DNA of 55,111 bases, taken from assembly GCA_004802705.1 (NCBI GenBank), contig SGPL01000153.1, forward strand, positions 6,306 to 61,416. The letters are read 5' to 3'. The notes under the pieces were generated by a model, which had not been told where the DNA came from, did no database searches, and worked only from the letters and a program-made list of their open reading frames with translations. A program made the translations under genes and the position numbers. Below are positions 12,020 to 23,413 of the stretch, in pieces; position 1 is the stretch's first letter; each line of letters opens with the position of its first letter. This DNA comes from Bondarzewia mesenterica (Eukaryota > Basidiomycota > Agaricomycetes > Russulales > Bondarzewiaceae).

Positions 12020-15000
12020 TCATCCCTCTTCATCCTCTACTTTCACCACCGTACCAGGCACGCATGCAGACTGACGAGTATCCATGATGACTTGTTTAGA
12101 AAGCACCCAGGGGTGCGTTCGCGGCCCGATAGAACTGCCCAGTTCGGCCACGCTAAAAAAGAGGGACTGATATCCTTCACGTGATGCTCCTCCGGATCTC
12201 GCGTGGACCTCACGCGCGACATGCGCGGGCGCGAGGACAGTCCTGACCCTGCGCTCCTTGCCGCGTCCACCAGCGCGGCCGCTCGCGATATCGCGTTGCA
12301 ATGCCGCAACGGCACCGCCTACTAGCCGACGGGCGAAGACGCGCAGCACGAGAGATAAGAGAGCAAGCGGCGCAACGGTCGCGTCTTCTTCTGATCCTAT
12401 GGGCGCTGATGGCAGCGTTGGGGCGCAGAAGCTCTGCCTCCGACTACGAAAGCATGACAATTCCAGCGGATCTACGAGACTGCGAACAGCTTCCATAAGC
12501 CTAGGGTCTGCTGAATCCAGAAGCACGCGGGCAAAGCGAGAAATCGTCGTGACCACAGGTCCAACCCCAGAAGACGAGGTCACGGGTGCACGTGGGGGAA
12601 TGGAATCAATAATTGAACTGATGTTCACAACTGGTAATCTCAGACTCGTGTCAGATGAAAGATCCGATGAGAGGACGCTGCAAAATTGTCTCGTCTCCTG
12701 CTTGACGGAAGGAGCATGAGCGACCAAAGCGAGTCCGCAAGCAGGACAAAAAGCATCGAGGATCGTAGACGCAGTGCGGCCGCTGGACAGTCCAGGGTCC
12801 TTCTCCGCATTTGCGCATTCAGTCTCAGTCTGGGGTCGCGCGGGGCGAACAAAAAGACCCTCGTCTTCTAGCCAGCAGAAAACGTCTCCGGTTGTCAAAG
12901 GTATCAAACCTTCCGCGCCCGGAGTAGATGACGTTTGGACATGCTCCTCGTACGCCTCGCGCAAAGCTCGAGCCCGACCCCACTGAGAAAAAATGAATTC
13001 CTTCATTGAGGGCACCAGGAGACAAACGTGAACTTACTTCGATGGCTTTACGGCGGCCAGGAACCAGACCGCGGAACTGGGCTGGCGAGGACATCAGTCT
13101 GTACGGGACCTGAGGTGGATTTCGACTTTTTGCATCTGCAGAAAGAGGGCTGCCCGCGTTAGAGTGACTTGGACATGGCTACGAGTGGGTCGAGCAAGTA
13201 AGTAGTCCGCACCTCGCGCGGTCGCCGGAAAATGCAACACGAGCGATCCCAGAGCCCCTACGTAAGCTATCCGAGATACGATAAGTACGCGCCCATGAAG
13301 TCGTACTTTTGTTACCCACTTGGAAGCTGTGGGAACGTCTTCTCTCGAGAGATCACGCCAGAGTGTGATGGCATTAGAAGCGTTACGCGGTCACCGCCAC
13401 CAGCTCGCTCGGACGCAGTAACAGGGAGCAATTCCGTGTGCCGATCCAACTCGGCATCCAACACTTGCTCGTCTCCGAGTACAGGATTCGTCGACTTGAG
13501 CGAATCGAGCTACACGCATTCAGCGGAACCGAAACAAGTCCGAGCAACGAAGATCAGTTATTGAAAGGCGCCGCGGAAAGAAGCGCAATAAAGGAGGTTT
13601 TGACTGACCTCGACCCAATGTTCAATTTCCATAGGAGGATTCTGCGATCCCACCAAGGTAAGTGTTAAACGTGCCAAGAACGGACGATCTGTCGTGCTCG
13701 CGACAGCAAATGGGGGGGATGTGACGATGATGGGGTCCGCGAGGGTCGAGGGCGGGGGGTCCGTGAGACAAGTGACCCTCATCTTGGCGAGGAAGGCTGA
13801 GATATGTAGGCTCTGGCATGCAGCATGATGCTGGTTTGAGCGCTCCATGGAGGTTTGAAGGTAAAAGGGAAACTTACATAGGAAGGAGAACCCACTGACA
13901 GCATCCAACTGTGAGTATGTTCCTGGAGAGCAGGTGTTCGACGATCTGCTAAGGATTAAGTTTGAAGTCGAAAACTTTGATGACGATGAGAGACTCACTG
14001 GGCGGCAGCCACAGGCTATGGTCTGACACCGTTACTCGCGCGATGACATGAAATCTACTTCCAGCCGATGCTTTAGCAGTCTCCAATAATGGACGAGGAA
14101 CAGCAGACTCCAATGAGCTTGCAACTCTGGAAGTCTCGTCGCTCTCCCCAGCTTCAGGAGGCACAGCGTCAAGAGCAGCGCGCGCTTTACTGCGATGAGT
14201 ATAGGGCATCCGCCATCTAGGTTTTGCCGTTGACCTGATGTCCCCAACAACCTCAAAAATATCTGCAATACCGTCCTCATCTTGAATATTGATACCCCTC
14301 CGTCTGGGCGTACGGCCGAGAAATGGTGCCAGTGCGGGCGTGTCAATATGATGCCCGAGTGTCCTAGACAAATGGGTGCTCCTCTTCACACCAGGGCTGG
14401 CGCCGCCGTCAGTAGCGCCCACAATTTCTTCAGACTGCACTTTCTCCCGCTCGACCTCATTCCGAGCGAACATTGCTTCCGTCCCCCTCCCAGCGACAGC
14501 AATCTCGAAAAGACTTCGCAAGCTCGGCAGACTGGCCTCCGCAAGCTCGATGCCATTTCGTTGTACCCACTCCTGTTCGTCGTCCGGGACCTGCACGGCG
14601 CAGTTCCGGATGCACTCGTCGTGACTCCCAAAGTCGCGCGCATGGCGAAGCCGGCAGTGGTTGAGCAGTCCCTGCACGCTTGGAAAATCCGTGCGTGAGC
14701 AGTCGAGGCAGGCGAGCTTGGCCAGGGTCGGTGGAACCGTGTTGGTGTTCCGCAAGAAGAGTAACTTTGTGCCGCCGCTTTGCACAGGACGAACGAGGTT
14801 TGTGAGCGGGCGTTGGCGAGTATGTCGGGCGTGCGGGCGAGAGTCGGAGCCAGATGGCAATGTGTGCGGGTGTGTTGGATGTACGGAGGTAGATATCGGA
14901 GGCGCAGGAGGCGTTAGTCGGGGTTGTTCTCGGGAAAGAAATGGGATGCACGGAGCCTCGATCACTTCCAAGGCTTCAATGGCAGCGTTGTGGAATGCAT

Positions 15001-15366
15001 CCTCCCTTTGTATCTGAACTGTCTCTACCGAAAAGTATCATGAAATCTGGCTGAATGCATGTGATGTAAGTGAGGCTCACCTTGATCGTGATAAAACTGC
15101 TTTTCGAGTGATTCCTGCAGGAGGAGCGCCCACGTTATGCGTGATTCTATAGCATCGTGCAGTCTCCGTCTGATATCCAACTCGAGGTCCAGCTCTTCCA
15201 GAATCACTTGCCTGTGGGCGGCGTAGTTGTCTAGATAATACGTCAGATGCGCTAAAAGATGGATGATGTACTGACCTCCACCATCGAATGATGATGTCTT
15301 TCTGTCTGATATCTTTCGTTTCTTCCGTACATGTTGTTCACCTTGACCATCAGGCGGAGAAGACAT
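12020..15366 (-). CDS. YEATS-domain chromatin protein with C2H2 finger
   Basis: I read this as one gene. It starts at 15,366 (MSSPPDGQGEQHVRKKRK) with an amphipathic helical segment (ILEELDLELDIRRRLHDAIE, TWALLLQESLEKQFYHDQ). After an intron comes a Pro-rich linker and a C2H2-like finger (LACLDCSRTDFPSVQGLLNH, RLRHARDF; about 14,590-14,715). A YEATS fold follows, from SRFHVIARVTVSDHSLWLPP (about 14,000-14,050) to VTSPPFAVAS and EIEHWVEV (13,620-13,740), then VLDAELDRHTELLPV (about 13,430). The path continues through VPYRLMSSPAQFRGLVPGRR KAIEWGRARALREAYEE, across an intron near 12,985-13,035. It ends in a region with DVFCWLEDEGLF and a CPACGLALVAH knuckle. YEATS domains read acylated histone lysines. 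Together with an Ahc1-like finger this suggests an ADA/ATAC-type acetyltransferase complex (inference). Exon borders at 13,080-13,320 are the least certain part. Confidence 0.78.
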
Positions 15367-15561
15367 CAGATTGAGTCAGAAAAAACTGTAGAAAGTTCAG
15401 GTGGTGTAAGTTCACAGTGTGTGACATTCACGTGACAAGTCGCGTTTCCTCTGCCCCGTCATTCCATCAAAACTAACAAGTTTTTGAGAGCGCAGAGAGC
15501 TGCTACTTCCGTTTTGCGGAATTTCTGAACAGAAAGGCTGCAAATCAATGTGAACAAAAAT

Positions 15562-15647
15562 GGGCCTGGCCGGGAATTGAACCCGGGGCCTCCTCCATCC
15601 AATTTTAGGGTCCCTAAGAAGGAATCATACTACTAGACCACCAGGCC
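15562..15647 (-). tRNA. tRNA-Pro(AGG) with 14-nt intron
   Basis: On the minus strand the acceptor halves GGCCTGG (15,641-15,647) and CCAGGCC (15,563-15,569) pair fully. The anticodon stem is CCTTC/GGAGG, the loop starts TTAGGG and the anticodon AGG is at 15,613-15,615. A 14-nt intron (15,598-15,611) sits one base 3' of the anticodon, the canonical place. The T arm is CCGGG TTCAATT CCCGG. The mature length without intron is 72 nt. The CCA end is not encoded, as in eukaryotes. Confidence 0.93.
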
Positions 15648-16278
15648 GATAATTGTATATGCAGTATGAACTATACAACCCATAATTCTGAGTGCTCAAT
15701 CCCAATTGGAGGACCTTGAATTGAAATTGATCAACGCCTACAAGAAACGCAGCGAAAATAGGAGTGGCCGAGGATGTCACGCAGGTGAGCTCGGGCGGAA
15801 GCATCCTGTAGCAATAAGATAGTAGTGAAGCATCAGGCTGGCGCCTGCTCTGGGTAACACAATACTCGACTTGTCCGTCAGTGCGTCCATTACCTAGAGA
15901 TTCGGTCACCAGGCTAACCAGCTGGACCGTTCAGGCGTTTGCATCTAATTTCCATCGGTGAAATATGATAAATATCGATGCATTGAATATACAACGCAGG
16001 GTTATACGGTCGCTCATCGATCGACACATCGACATCGTAGGGACTTGCCTTGTGTTTTGCGCATTCTTTCCGCCCTTCGAAGTATTACTTGCAGGTAACA
16101 AAACCAGATTTTTTTTTTGAAACCCACTGGGCTTTCAAACCCTGTTCCCAGCCACAATAACTTATAAACTCCAGATCAAACGCATAGCAGCGCATGAAAG
16201 TGATCGGAGGGATATCTCAAAGGCAGCCGTAATTCAATTCACATTATATAGATGGCCCACCAAAAAAATATCGTGCAG
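15648..16278. other. Intergenic, no gene seen
   Basis: The spacer lies between tRNA-Pro and the end of the FAD oxidoreductase gene. It contains a run of nine T (16,110-16,118) and two close copies of atcgatcgac/acatcgacat near 16,015-16,036. No coding evidence was found. Confidence 0.5.
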
Positions 16279-18823
16279 TCAGATGTAGCAAGCAAACCGT
16301 GGCGAGTTTGCATGCCAGCCGACTACGCTCAATGTCAAATGCAGTCCCCGTTAAAGCATATTACAACTACTTACCGCACTGCCAACAGTCCAGGAGATGG
16401 TCAGGATCGCTGCGCAATTAGCGTGAGTCACTTATAAAGGCAACCAGAGGAGAACTACTTACTACTTGTTCTTGATTGCCAAAAGTTTTGGATAATGGCT
16501 GCCCCAGAATGAGACTGTTGGACGGATGAATATCGGTGATGATTGAATCCGACGAACGGTACTCACCTTCGTGGTTCGGCTCATGCACATCTGCCTCGTT
16601 CTGTGAAAGTCAGATTTGGCTCAGGCTTAATCAGTTTGAGGAAGCGGAAGATGTGTACCGAATATGCAGCATCCGGAGTAATCCTCCTGAGGTGATTTAT
16701 AGCCTGACTGGCACCTTTGTATTTTTCTTTCTTCACTTCAACAGTTGCATTCCAAAGCCATGTCTCCACGAGTGTGATGTGATAAATAGAGTCCCGCCAG
16801 GCTTCTGTGACACTGGTCATACCATCCCCCTTATACGATGTCGGGGGGCTGACAAGGAAGCGCAAGCCGGGAGAGATTTCGTGCGCCTTGAGCAACGCGG
16901 TGAGGAGTTCCGAACGCGATGTCGAATTCGAAAAATTCGCACTGGGGATAAGGCGAGATGCTAGAGCCAGTTCGACTCCAACATCCTAAGGCTACCTTAT
17001 CAGAAATGAGACCGCGAGAAATCAAGAGCATACGCACCGCTGAATCTGTGCTCGCGAAAGTATCGAAGAACGTGTACCAACTCGGAAACTCGAGCGCCAG
17101 CAGTTGGGCGCCAACGACTCCATCTTGCATCACCTTCTCACCGAAATCGATCACTGGCTTCATGGATTCCGCTGCTTGGTTTTTATCTAGCGTCGGTGTG
17201 ATGTAGATCACGGATTGCCCGGCAACAAACCCACCCCAGCCTTCGTTGGCCCATTTCTCAGCATTGTCGACCAGAATGGACCACAGTGATTCGGTCAACG
17301 TCGCGTTCGGATTGGTCCAGGTGACCACGACAACTTGCAATGTCACCTGAGGCGAGGCAAGCGTTGTGCTTTCAAGCACGACGCCAAATGTACCGCCACC
17401 ACCTATGAAAACATCGAATGAATTCGATGCATCGATGATGCATTGAATGACACGCACCTCCTCGCAAAGCAAAAAAGAGATCCTCATTTTGGCAAGCGTT
17501 CGCCACACGGTACTGCCCGTCCGGCGTGACGACCTTGAATTGTAGCTTGCCAAGTCGCCCCGGGTAATGGCGTCGATTTGGGAACAAGTGCGTTGGAGAA
17601 ACCATGACTCACCACCCGGTCCACCCCCATACCCATGGTGTTTGTGAGTGCACCGTGGCCACCACCCTGGTGAGGGCAGTGTCAAGTCATTCATACCGAA
17701 AACATAAAGCTTGTCATCGTGCATACTTGTAACCATCCGCCGGAGACGCCAACACCTTTGTCACTTCCTTTGGCAAACATCAAAAACAAGACCTATGGAA
17801 ACGGAGAGATGGACACCTTACCGCCAACAAGAGTTATATTGTGCGCCTCTGCGAATGGATAAGCCTCTCCCCATTGCACTCCAGCCTTGAACGCGAGCGT
17901 AAGTGTCTCTGCGAACGTATGTAATGGGGGTGATGAAACATACGCCTACGGTGACGCCAGGGCTGGGAGTCGCGCAACCTTCAGGGACAAATGTCGGATC
18001 ATAAGACATCTGGGAACAGTGCGTCAGTAATAACTCTCTCTACCGTAGCTCCGCGGCAAGACGTACATTTTTCATGTTGTGCGTCTGAAAGGATAAATGC
18101 TTGGTGAGTAATGGCGCGATGAATTTGGTATCTCATGAATTACCCAGAGTGCCAAGGAGTTTGGTGCACTGCTCCTGCCCTTGTAATCATGCTGCTGTCT
18201 ATGTCAGCTCAGACCCGGCATCGCAAAGTATGACACGAGGCTCACCCCAGTATTTTTGATGATCAAAGGTACTCTGGTTTTCTTTGAAAAGTCAAACGCG
18301 GCCGCAACATCCTCGTGGGTTCTGACGTCAATCTGTCGCGATGTTATCGCTTCCGTTTCGCATCTAGAAGAGGTAAGACTTACGTAGTGTTGTGGAACAC
18401 TGCCAATCAAGCAGCGATTTGGAGGCAAAGTAGGGAAGATGTTGGCAGGGTCTGTGTAATCCAGCAGGCACGAATCATTCCTAATGGCCTGGCAAGTCTC
18501 CCAGTTAGTGTTCACGTATGCGCCGAAATACTGCGATCGAAAGGCTACAGATACAAATGAGACGTCGGCAAATATCAGCGAGCAAAAAAAACCGACAACA
18601 CACTGTCATTGCTGTAGCCTGCGACGATTGCGTGGCATTCTGCCGAATCATGATCGTCGAAACAGGGCTTAGAAAAAGGTGTGCCTTCGTAGAGTCTGCC
18701 TTGGACCTTTTGGTGAAGCTGCTCCCAGTCCGAGGATGCCACAGAAGCATGCTGCTGGCAACTGGCAAGCACGATGCCTTCAAGAAGTCCCAGACCAGTA
18801 GTGGTAGCAAGCAATAGTCGCAT
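16279..18823 (-). CDS. Secreted FAD-linked oxidoreductase (BBE family)
   Basis: An FAD-dependent oxidoreductase of the PCMH/berberine-bridge type, read 18,823 to 16,279 over about a dozen exons. Start: MRLLLATTTGLGLLEGIVLA, a signal peptide, so secreted. FAD domain: NTNWETCQAIRNDSCLLDYT, DVRTHEDVAAAFDFSKKTRVP, then across an intron KNTG/HDYKGRS. The His codon at 18,189-18,191 is the usual flavin attachment residue. Next are GVQWGEAYPFAEAHN and VSGGWLQGGGHGALTNTMG. The position where bicovalent members have Cys reads VGVSGG, so single attachment through His is predicted. The middle domain contains GGGTFGVVLESTT and GWGGFVAGQSVIYITPTLD. The C-terminal BBE segment is NEADVHEPNHE, SFWGSHYPKLLAIKNKYDP, HLLDCWQCVGWHAN, with stop TGA at 16,279-16,281. 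The substrate is unknown; fungal relatives oxidise sugars, alcohols or secondary metabolites. There are no metabolite-cluster genes beside it. Confidence 0.88.
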
Positions 18824-18867
18824 CCTGAGCAAGACGAGTACGCTGGGCTAGTCATCTGTTTCACGCA

Positions 18868-18874
18868 TTTTATA
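18868..18874 (-). promoter_or_regulatory. TATA-like box of FAD oxidoreductase
   Basis: TATAAAA on the minus strand lies about 45 bases upstream of the ATG at 18,823. It matches a strict TATA motif, typical of regulated fungal secreted-enzyme genes. No transcript data are available. Confidence 0.5.
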
Positions 18875-18880
18875 CATTCT

Positions 18881-20626
18881 TCGAAGATGTGAGCCTGAAA
18901 ATAGACACACTATGTCCCCGGGTACTATCCGAGTAGAACGGGCGTTCGCACAGCCGGACAGACCAGATGGCCTTATCAGGAACAGAACAGAACATGACGC
19001 CGCAAAAGAGTCAACAGCGCCATCGGCAGTCGTCAACACCGGAGATGTCGATTGCCGCCGCATGGCGATGTGATGCCATTATTGTGCTGAACGCTCAACT
19101 GCATCCCAAGTCAACTTGTCGAAGGAGTTGTGCAAGAGTCACGGATGTACTATAATACTACGGTAACGTATTAGAGCAGTCGATCGAACACCGTTCGAAT
19201 CCAACATCTGAGCTGCTGTGTGAAAGACCTGAGGAAGGAAACTCACTGAGTTACAGTTTGGTTACAGTATGGCTGCGATCATATCTGTGCCGTGACCCGT
19301 CATATCAAGATGATGACGGGCCGGCGCATGATGCAGTCTCCTCAAGTCCTACAGCCTCCAGGCTGATGGAGTACAAATCTCGGGAGTAAGAGGGATGAGT
19401 CTGATGATGCGGGGTCCCAAATTCTCGATCAGGTAGGTATTCATGACCAGGTCTCAACAATCAAGCAAGAAAGATGAGATATGGGATTCGCCAGGAAATG
19501 AACTATTGGCACATCTTGTTATCTTTACCACAACGTGCTCGCTCTACAAAATCATCCCCCTCTGCATCTTCGCCACAGTATTGCCCTTCCTTGGCCCTTC
19601 CTGCTATAGATATAGGTCTCATCACTGCCTTTATTTGAACTTTCAAGGCGTCTGAGTAAGCCGCAGAGTCTTTCTCCGGTGGACAAACGTCATTTTGTCA
19701 TTCTTCTGTTGGACAGTTCGCCGCGCCCGATAGACTGATGTTGTCAAAGGCATATAGCTGATACCGACGCTGCCGCCCTCATCTAAAAACACAGGTTCTT
19801 CGGCAGCTATCATGGCTCCTGAATAACGCACATAGCGCGCCTGGCAAAGGTTGGGCAGTCCTTGAAGCATCGAGAGTACGCAGTCAGTTAGCATGAGTAC
19901 AAAAAACAACTTTCGCGCCGCTACTTTAGGCGAGAGCAATACGAGTTCAGAGTGGGCGTTGGCAAGTATGCATAATGTGCGGGCAGGACTGGGCAATGGT
20001 CTAAATGGACGTCAATGCGTGTGGTAGTTCAAGACTGCAAGGCAAGACTTGTGAAGGCGAAGCAGTTCCAAGAAGGGGCGCTTTGCACGGAACCTCAGCC
20101 AATGACAGCATTTGGAACAGAGCACATTGTGCTTATGTCTTTTTAGATATCCAAGCGAGGTCAGCATCGAGATGGGGAATGCTGCTATCCGAGTGATGGC
20201 TGGAGAATGAGTGCTCACAATGCGCGGGAATCAGTTTCCGTTCTTTAGATATCTCGAACCCTAGCACTGAGAAAAAAAGATGATCATGATCAGCTTGAAC
20301 CTCTAGATGATTTACTGACCTCCGCCATGGGTTGAGGCTGTTCTGCTGATCAGTGACTGCAGTCTCTTCAATTGCAGATTCTGCGTCGGGCGAAGGAAAC
20401 AGATAGTCCTTAGTCCAGACACAGCACAAAGAATTTAAGGCTCTTACTAGAAAATGTAGTGTGTCTAATGATACCAGCGTGGGTGCAAAGCCTAACGCCT
20501 GAGGGAGGACTCCTCAGGAAACAACTTGATCAATCCGTCGGATGACAGGTCGCGTCAAGCGTGTCACATTATCACGCGCTATGACGCTCTCTTGCTCACC
20601 TCTCACTCCAACCAATTCTATACATC
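18881..20626. other. Intergenic, only doubtful frames
   Basis: Frames of 60-117 codons exist on both strands, for example minus 19,643-19,996 and 20,133-20,429. None has a known motif, a matching exon partner or a convincing start. A GTTCGAATCC string near 19,193 resembles a tRNA T arm but has no partner arms. The FEN1 promoter should lie in the last few hundred bases. Confidence 0.45.
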
Positions 20627-22464
20627 ATGGGTATCAAAGGGCTTACAGGACTTTTGCTAGAAAATTCACCGAATGCTATATCAGTACGTTGATTCTCATT
20701 GAAGACCTGCGTCTGAACCCAAACACGTTGTGCTAGGAACATGAAATCAAGACCCTTTTTGGCCGCAAAGTCGCGATCGACGCGTCCATGTCGATATATC
20801 AATTTCTGATTGCAGTAAGACAGAAGGACGGGGAGATGCTGCAGAACGATGCAGGCGAAACAACAAGGTGTGTGCATTCTCGGTCTCCTGTATGTTACCC
20901 TGGAAGTTCACCCCAAGACTGCCAGTCACTTGATGGGTTTCTTTTACCGAACAATACGTATTGTAGAAAATGGTATCAAGCCAGCGTACGTGTTTGATGG
21001 TAAGCCACCAGAGCTAAAAGCGGGAGTGGTACGTCGTCTATACTTTGATGTCTCGCCAGTGCGGTGTTTGAGCAACGTCTAGCTTGCGAAACGGTTTGAG
21101 AGGAGAGAGGAAGCGAAGGAAGGAGGAGAAGAGGCTAAGGAAACAGGTTAGCTATAAACATTGAAGTCTGCTGGAAGTGCTTCTGACTCCATGGACGTAG
21201 GAACGACCGAGGAGATGGATCGTTTCTCCAGACGAACAGTTAAAGTTACAAGAGAGCACAATGAAGAGTGTCGGAAGCTTTTGGGCTTAATGGGTATTCC
21301 AGTGGTCATCGTAAGTTCTCTGTCTTTTTCCTTTACTGCCGCCCCATCTAGGTGATCTTCAGGCTCCGTCAGAAGCAGAAGCTCAGTGTGCCGAGCTTGC
21401 CCGCGGTGGAAAAGTAGGCGCTTCCACAGTATGATTAAAGTCGGTGATTTACAAAAACGTCGTACAGGTATACGCTGCCGGTTCGGAAGATATGGACACA
21501 TTGACATTTCACGCACCGATACTTTACCGCCACCTTACATTCTCTGAAGCCAAGAAGCAGCCAATAAGTGAAATCAATCTGCAGAAGGCGCTTGAGGGAT
21601 TGGATATGACCATGTCTCAGGTGCGTCGCCAATCTATGAACGAAGAAATTTCTCAACAACAGCACTATGATGTAGTTCATCGACCTGTGTATACTGCTAG
21701 GGTGTGATTACTTAGAACCTATAAAGGGAGTGGGTCCGAAGTCCGCGTTGAAACTAATCCGAGAACATGGCGGCCTCGCGGGTGTTGTCGAGCATCTTCG
21801 CGAAAAGTTCGTCTGCATGTTTCTCGCTCACTGTTCAACTAACTGACTTGTATTATGCAAACTTACAGGCAAGCGTCGAAGGAAGAAGCGGCAGAGGACG
21901 GTAAGAAGAAAAAAAGGTGGCATGCAGATTCCAGAAGAGTGGCCATGGGAAGAAGCCAAGAAGATCTTCGAAAATCCAGACGTCACGCCCGCAGACGAAA
22001 TTGAGGTTTCACGCTTTTCCTTTACCATCTGTTTAACGGGTACTGATGAACATCCGCAGTTGGACTGGAAAACCCCGGACGTCGACGGTCTCGTGGAGTT
22101 TCTCGTGAAAGAAAAAAGGATTCAAGTCAGTTGACATTCCCACCTTATTTTGGCCTGGCAAAACCCAGCCTACATCAACTCAACATCTGACAGCGAGGAG
22201 CGAGTACGCAAGGGAGCCGATAAGCTCTCAAAATTCCTCAACGCAAAACAACAAGGTCGACTTGACGGTTTTTTCACCGTGAAGCCAAAAACGTTTTCAA
22301 AGAAGGATGGTCCAGCCAAGAAGGCAGATGCAAAGAAGGAAACTAAGAGCGGGAAGCGGAAGGTATGTTCTGGTATGAATACCCAGAAAGAACTATGTAA
22401 TGATACGCCTCCCGTTCAGACCGAGACGAAGGAGGTTGGGTCAAGTAAAAAAGCGAAGAAGTAA
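20627..22464 (+). CDS. FEN1: Flap endonuclease 1
   Basis: FEN1 (yeast Rad27) cuts 5' flaps during Okazaki fragment maturation and long-patch base excision repair in the nucleus. The start [17 protein letters not shown] is the invariant family N terminus, whose amino group contributes to catalysis. The N region has [18 protein letters not shown], then [13 protein letters not shown]. The I region has [18 protein letters not shown], the acidic metal ligands, and [15 protein letters not shown]. After an intron [20 protein letters not shown] supplies the helix-hairpin-helix. The C terminus carries a PCNA-binding box QGRLDGFF at 22,252-22,275, then a Lys-rich tail ending KKAKK and TAA at 22,462-22,464. 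All expected residues are present across about nine exons and the length is normal for the family. One oddity is a basic-acidic insert ([16 protein letters not shown], about 21,100-21,145) inside the arch region. The neighbouring NOP12 converges. Confidence 0.96.
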
Positions 22465-23413
22465 TGTCCCACTCGAATATGTTTGCTGCTTCGTTGCATC
22501 CCTTCGTTGCTTGTAGGATACGTATCATATAGTGTGTCCTCGGTGTGAAATGAGACTCACGCATGATTCTTGGTCCAGTATTTTTGTATTCTTATACTGC
22601 CCGCCCGTTGTATATTGATCTTTACTAGCCCATCGAAACGATAATTGGTGTCATCCCACGGTTCGTGCTATGTTAGAATCACTGTATATGAATGTAAATG
22701 ACTCAAGGATTGATACCCGCACACCAGAAAAGAACCGTCTTGGAAGCAGACGATTACCGGACATCTGGGTCAAACGTATTCATCATGAATCTTTACCTTG
22801 CTTGCAAGGTCTCCCACCCCAGAACCAAACTTCTAAAAGCCTCATGCAACAGCTGCTTGCGAAGCCAACTTTCTTCAGCCCAGCGACTTACAATTCAAGT
22901 TGGCTGAGCGGAACAGGCCCTATAAGCGGTCTGAAGTTTCGCAAAGGACTAGGCCGAATGGATGTTGTCAATTATTAGCGGTCTTCACAGTCAAAATGTA
23001 GATCACGATCCTGTTAGAAGATACCGACTTGCCTGAAATCAATACCATGCGTTGGACTGAAGCTCGAACGCTGTGATTGTCGGCAGTTGTCAGTGGTACG
23101 CGATGTCATTGTGTTTTCAAGGTCGATATTTCAATATCGATCTCCAAGCTTAAAACCTGCGGCCTGAGGCTTGAGAAGAGCAGGTTGGGTTCCTGACACA
23201 CGTAACGAAGTAGCCGTTGGTGCTTTGTGAAGCTCGCGATCTTCTCAACATGATGAACTGGCACAGAGTAGTTGAGCTCTTGGGCTTCGAGGAGGGAGTG
23301 CAAGCTCGGATGGGAGAAGGAAATTTTGATCGATGATTGAGTGCCAACCAATTTCAGAGAAATACGGAAGTTCGCCGGTGGTCGAACTGAAGAAAGATTA
23401 ATGCTAATATTGA
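22465..23413. other. Intergenic between convergent genes
   Basis: The tract lies between the FEN1 and NOP12 stops. A 102-codon plus-strand frame (22,670-22,978) has no recognisable domain and no splice partner. I treat the tract as 3' flanks of both genes. No repeat was noticed. Confidence 0.5.

Noticed and set aside
13232..13668. Plus-strand frames opposite the YEATS gene.
   Set aside because: They are shadows of minus-strand exons, with no motif of their own.
19160..19230. tRNA-like GTTCGAATCC string.
   Set aside because: No matching acceptor, D or anticodon stems can be formed around it.
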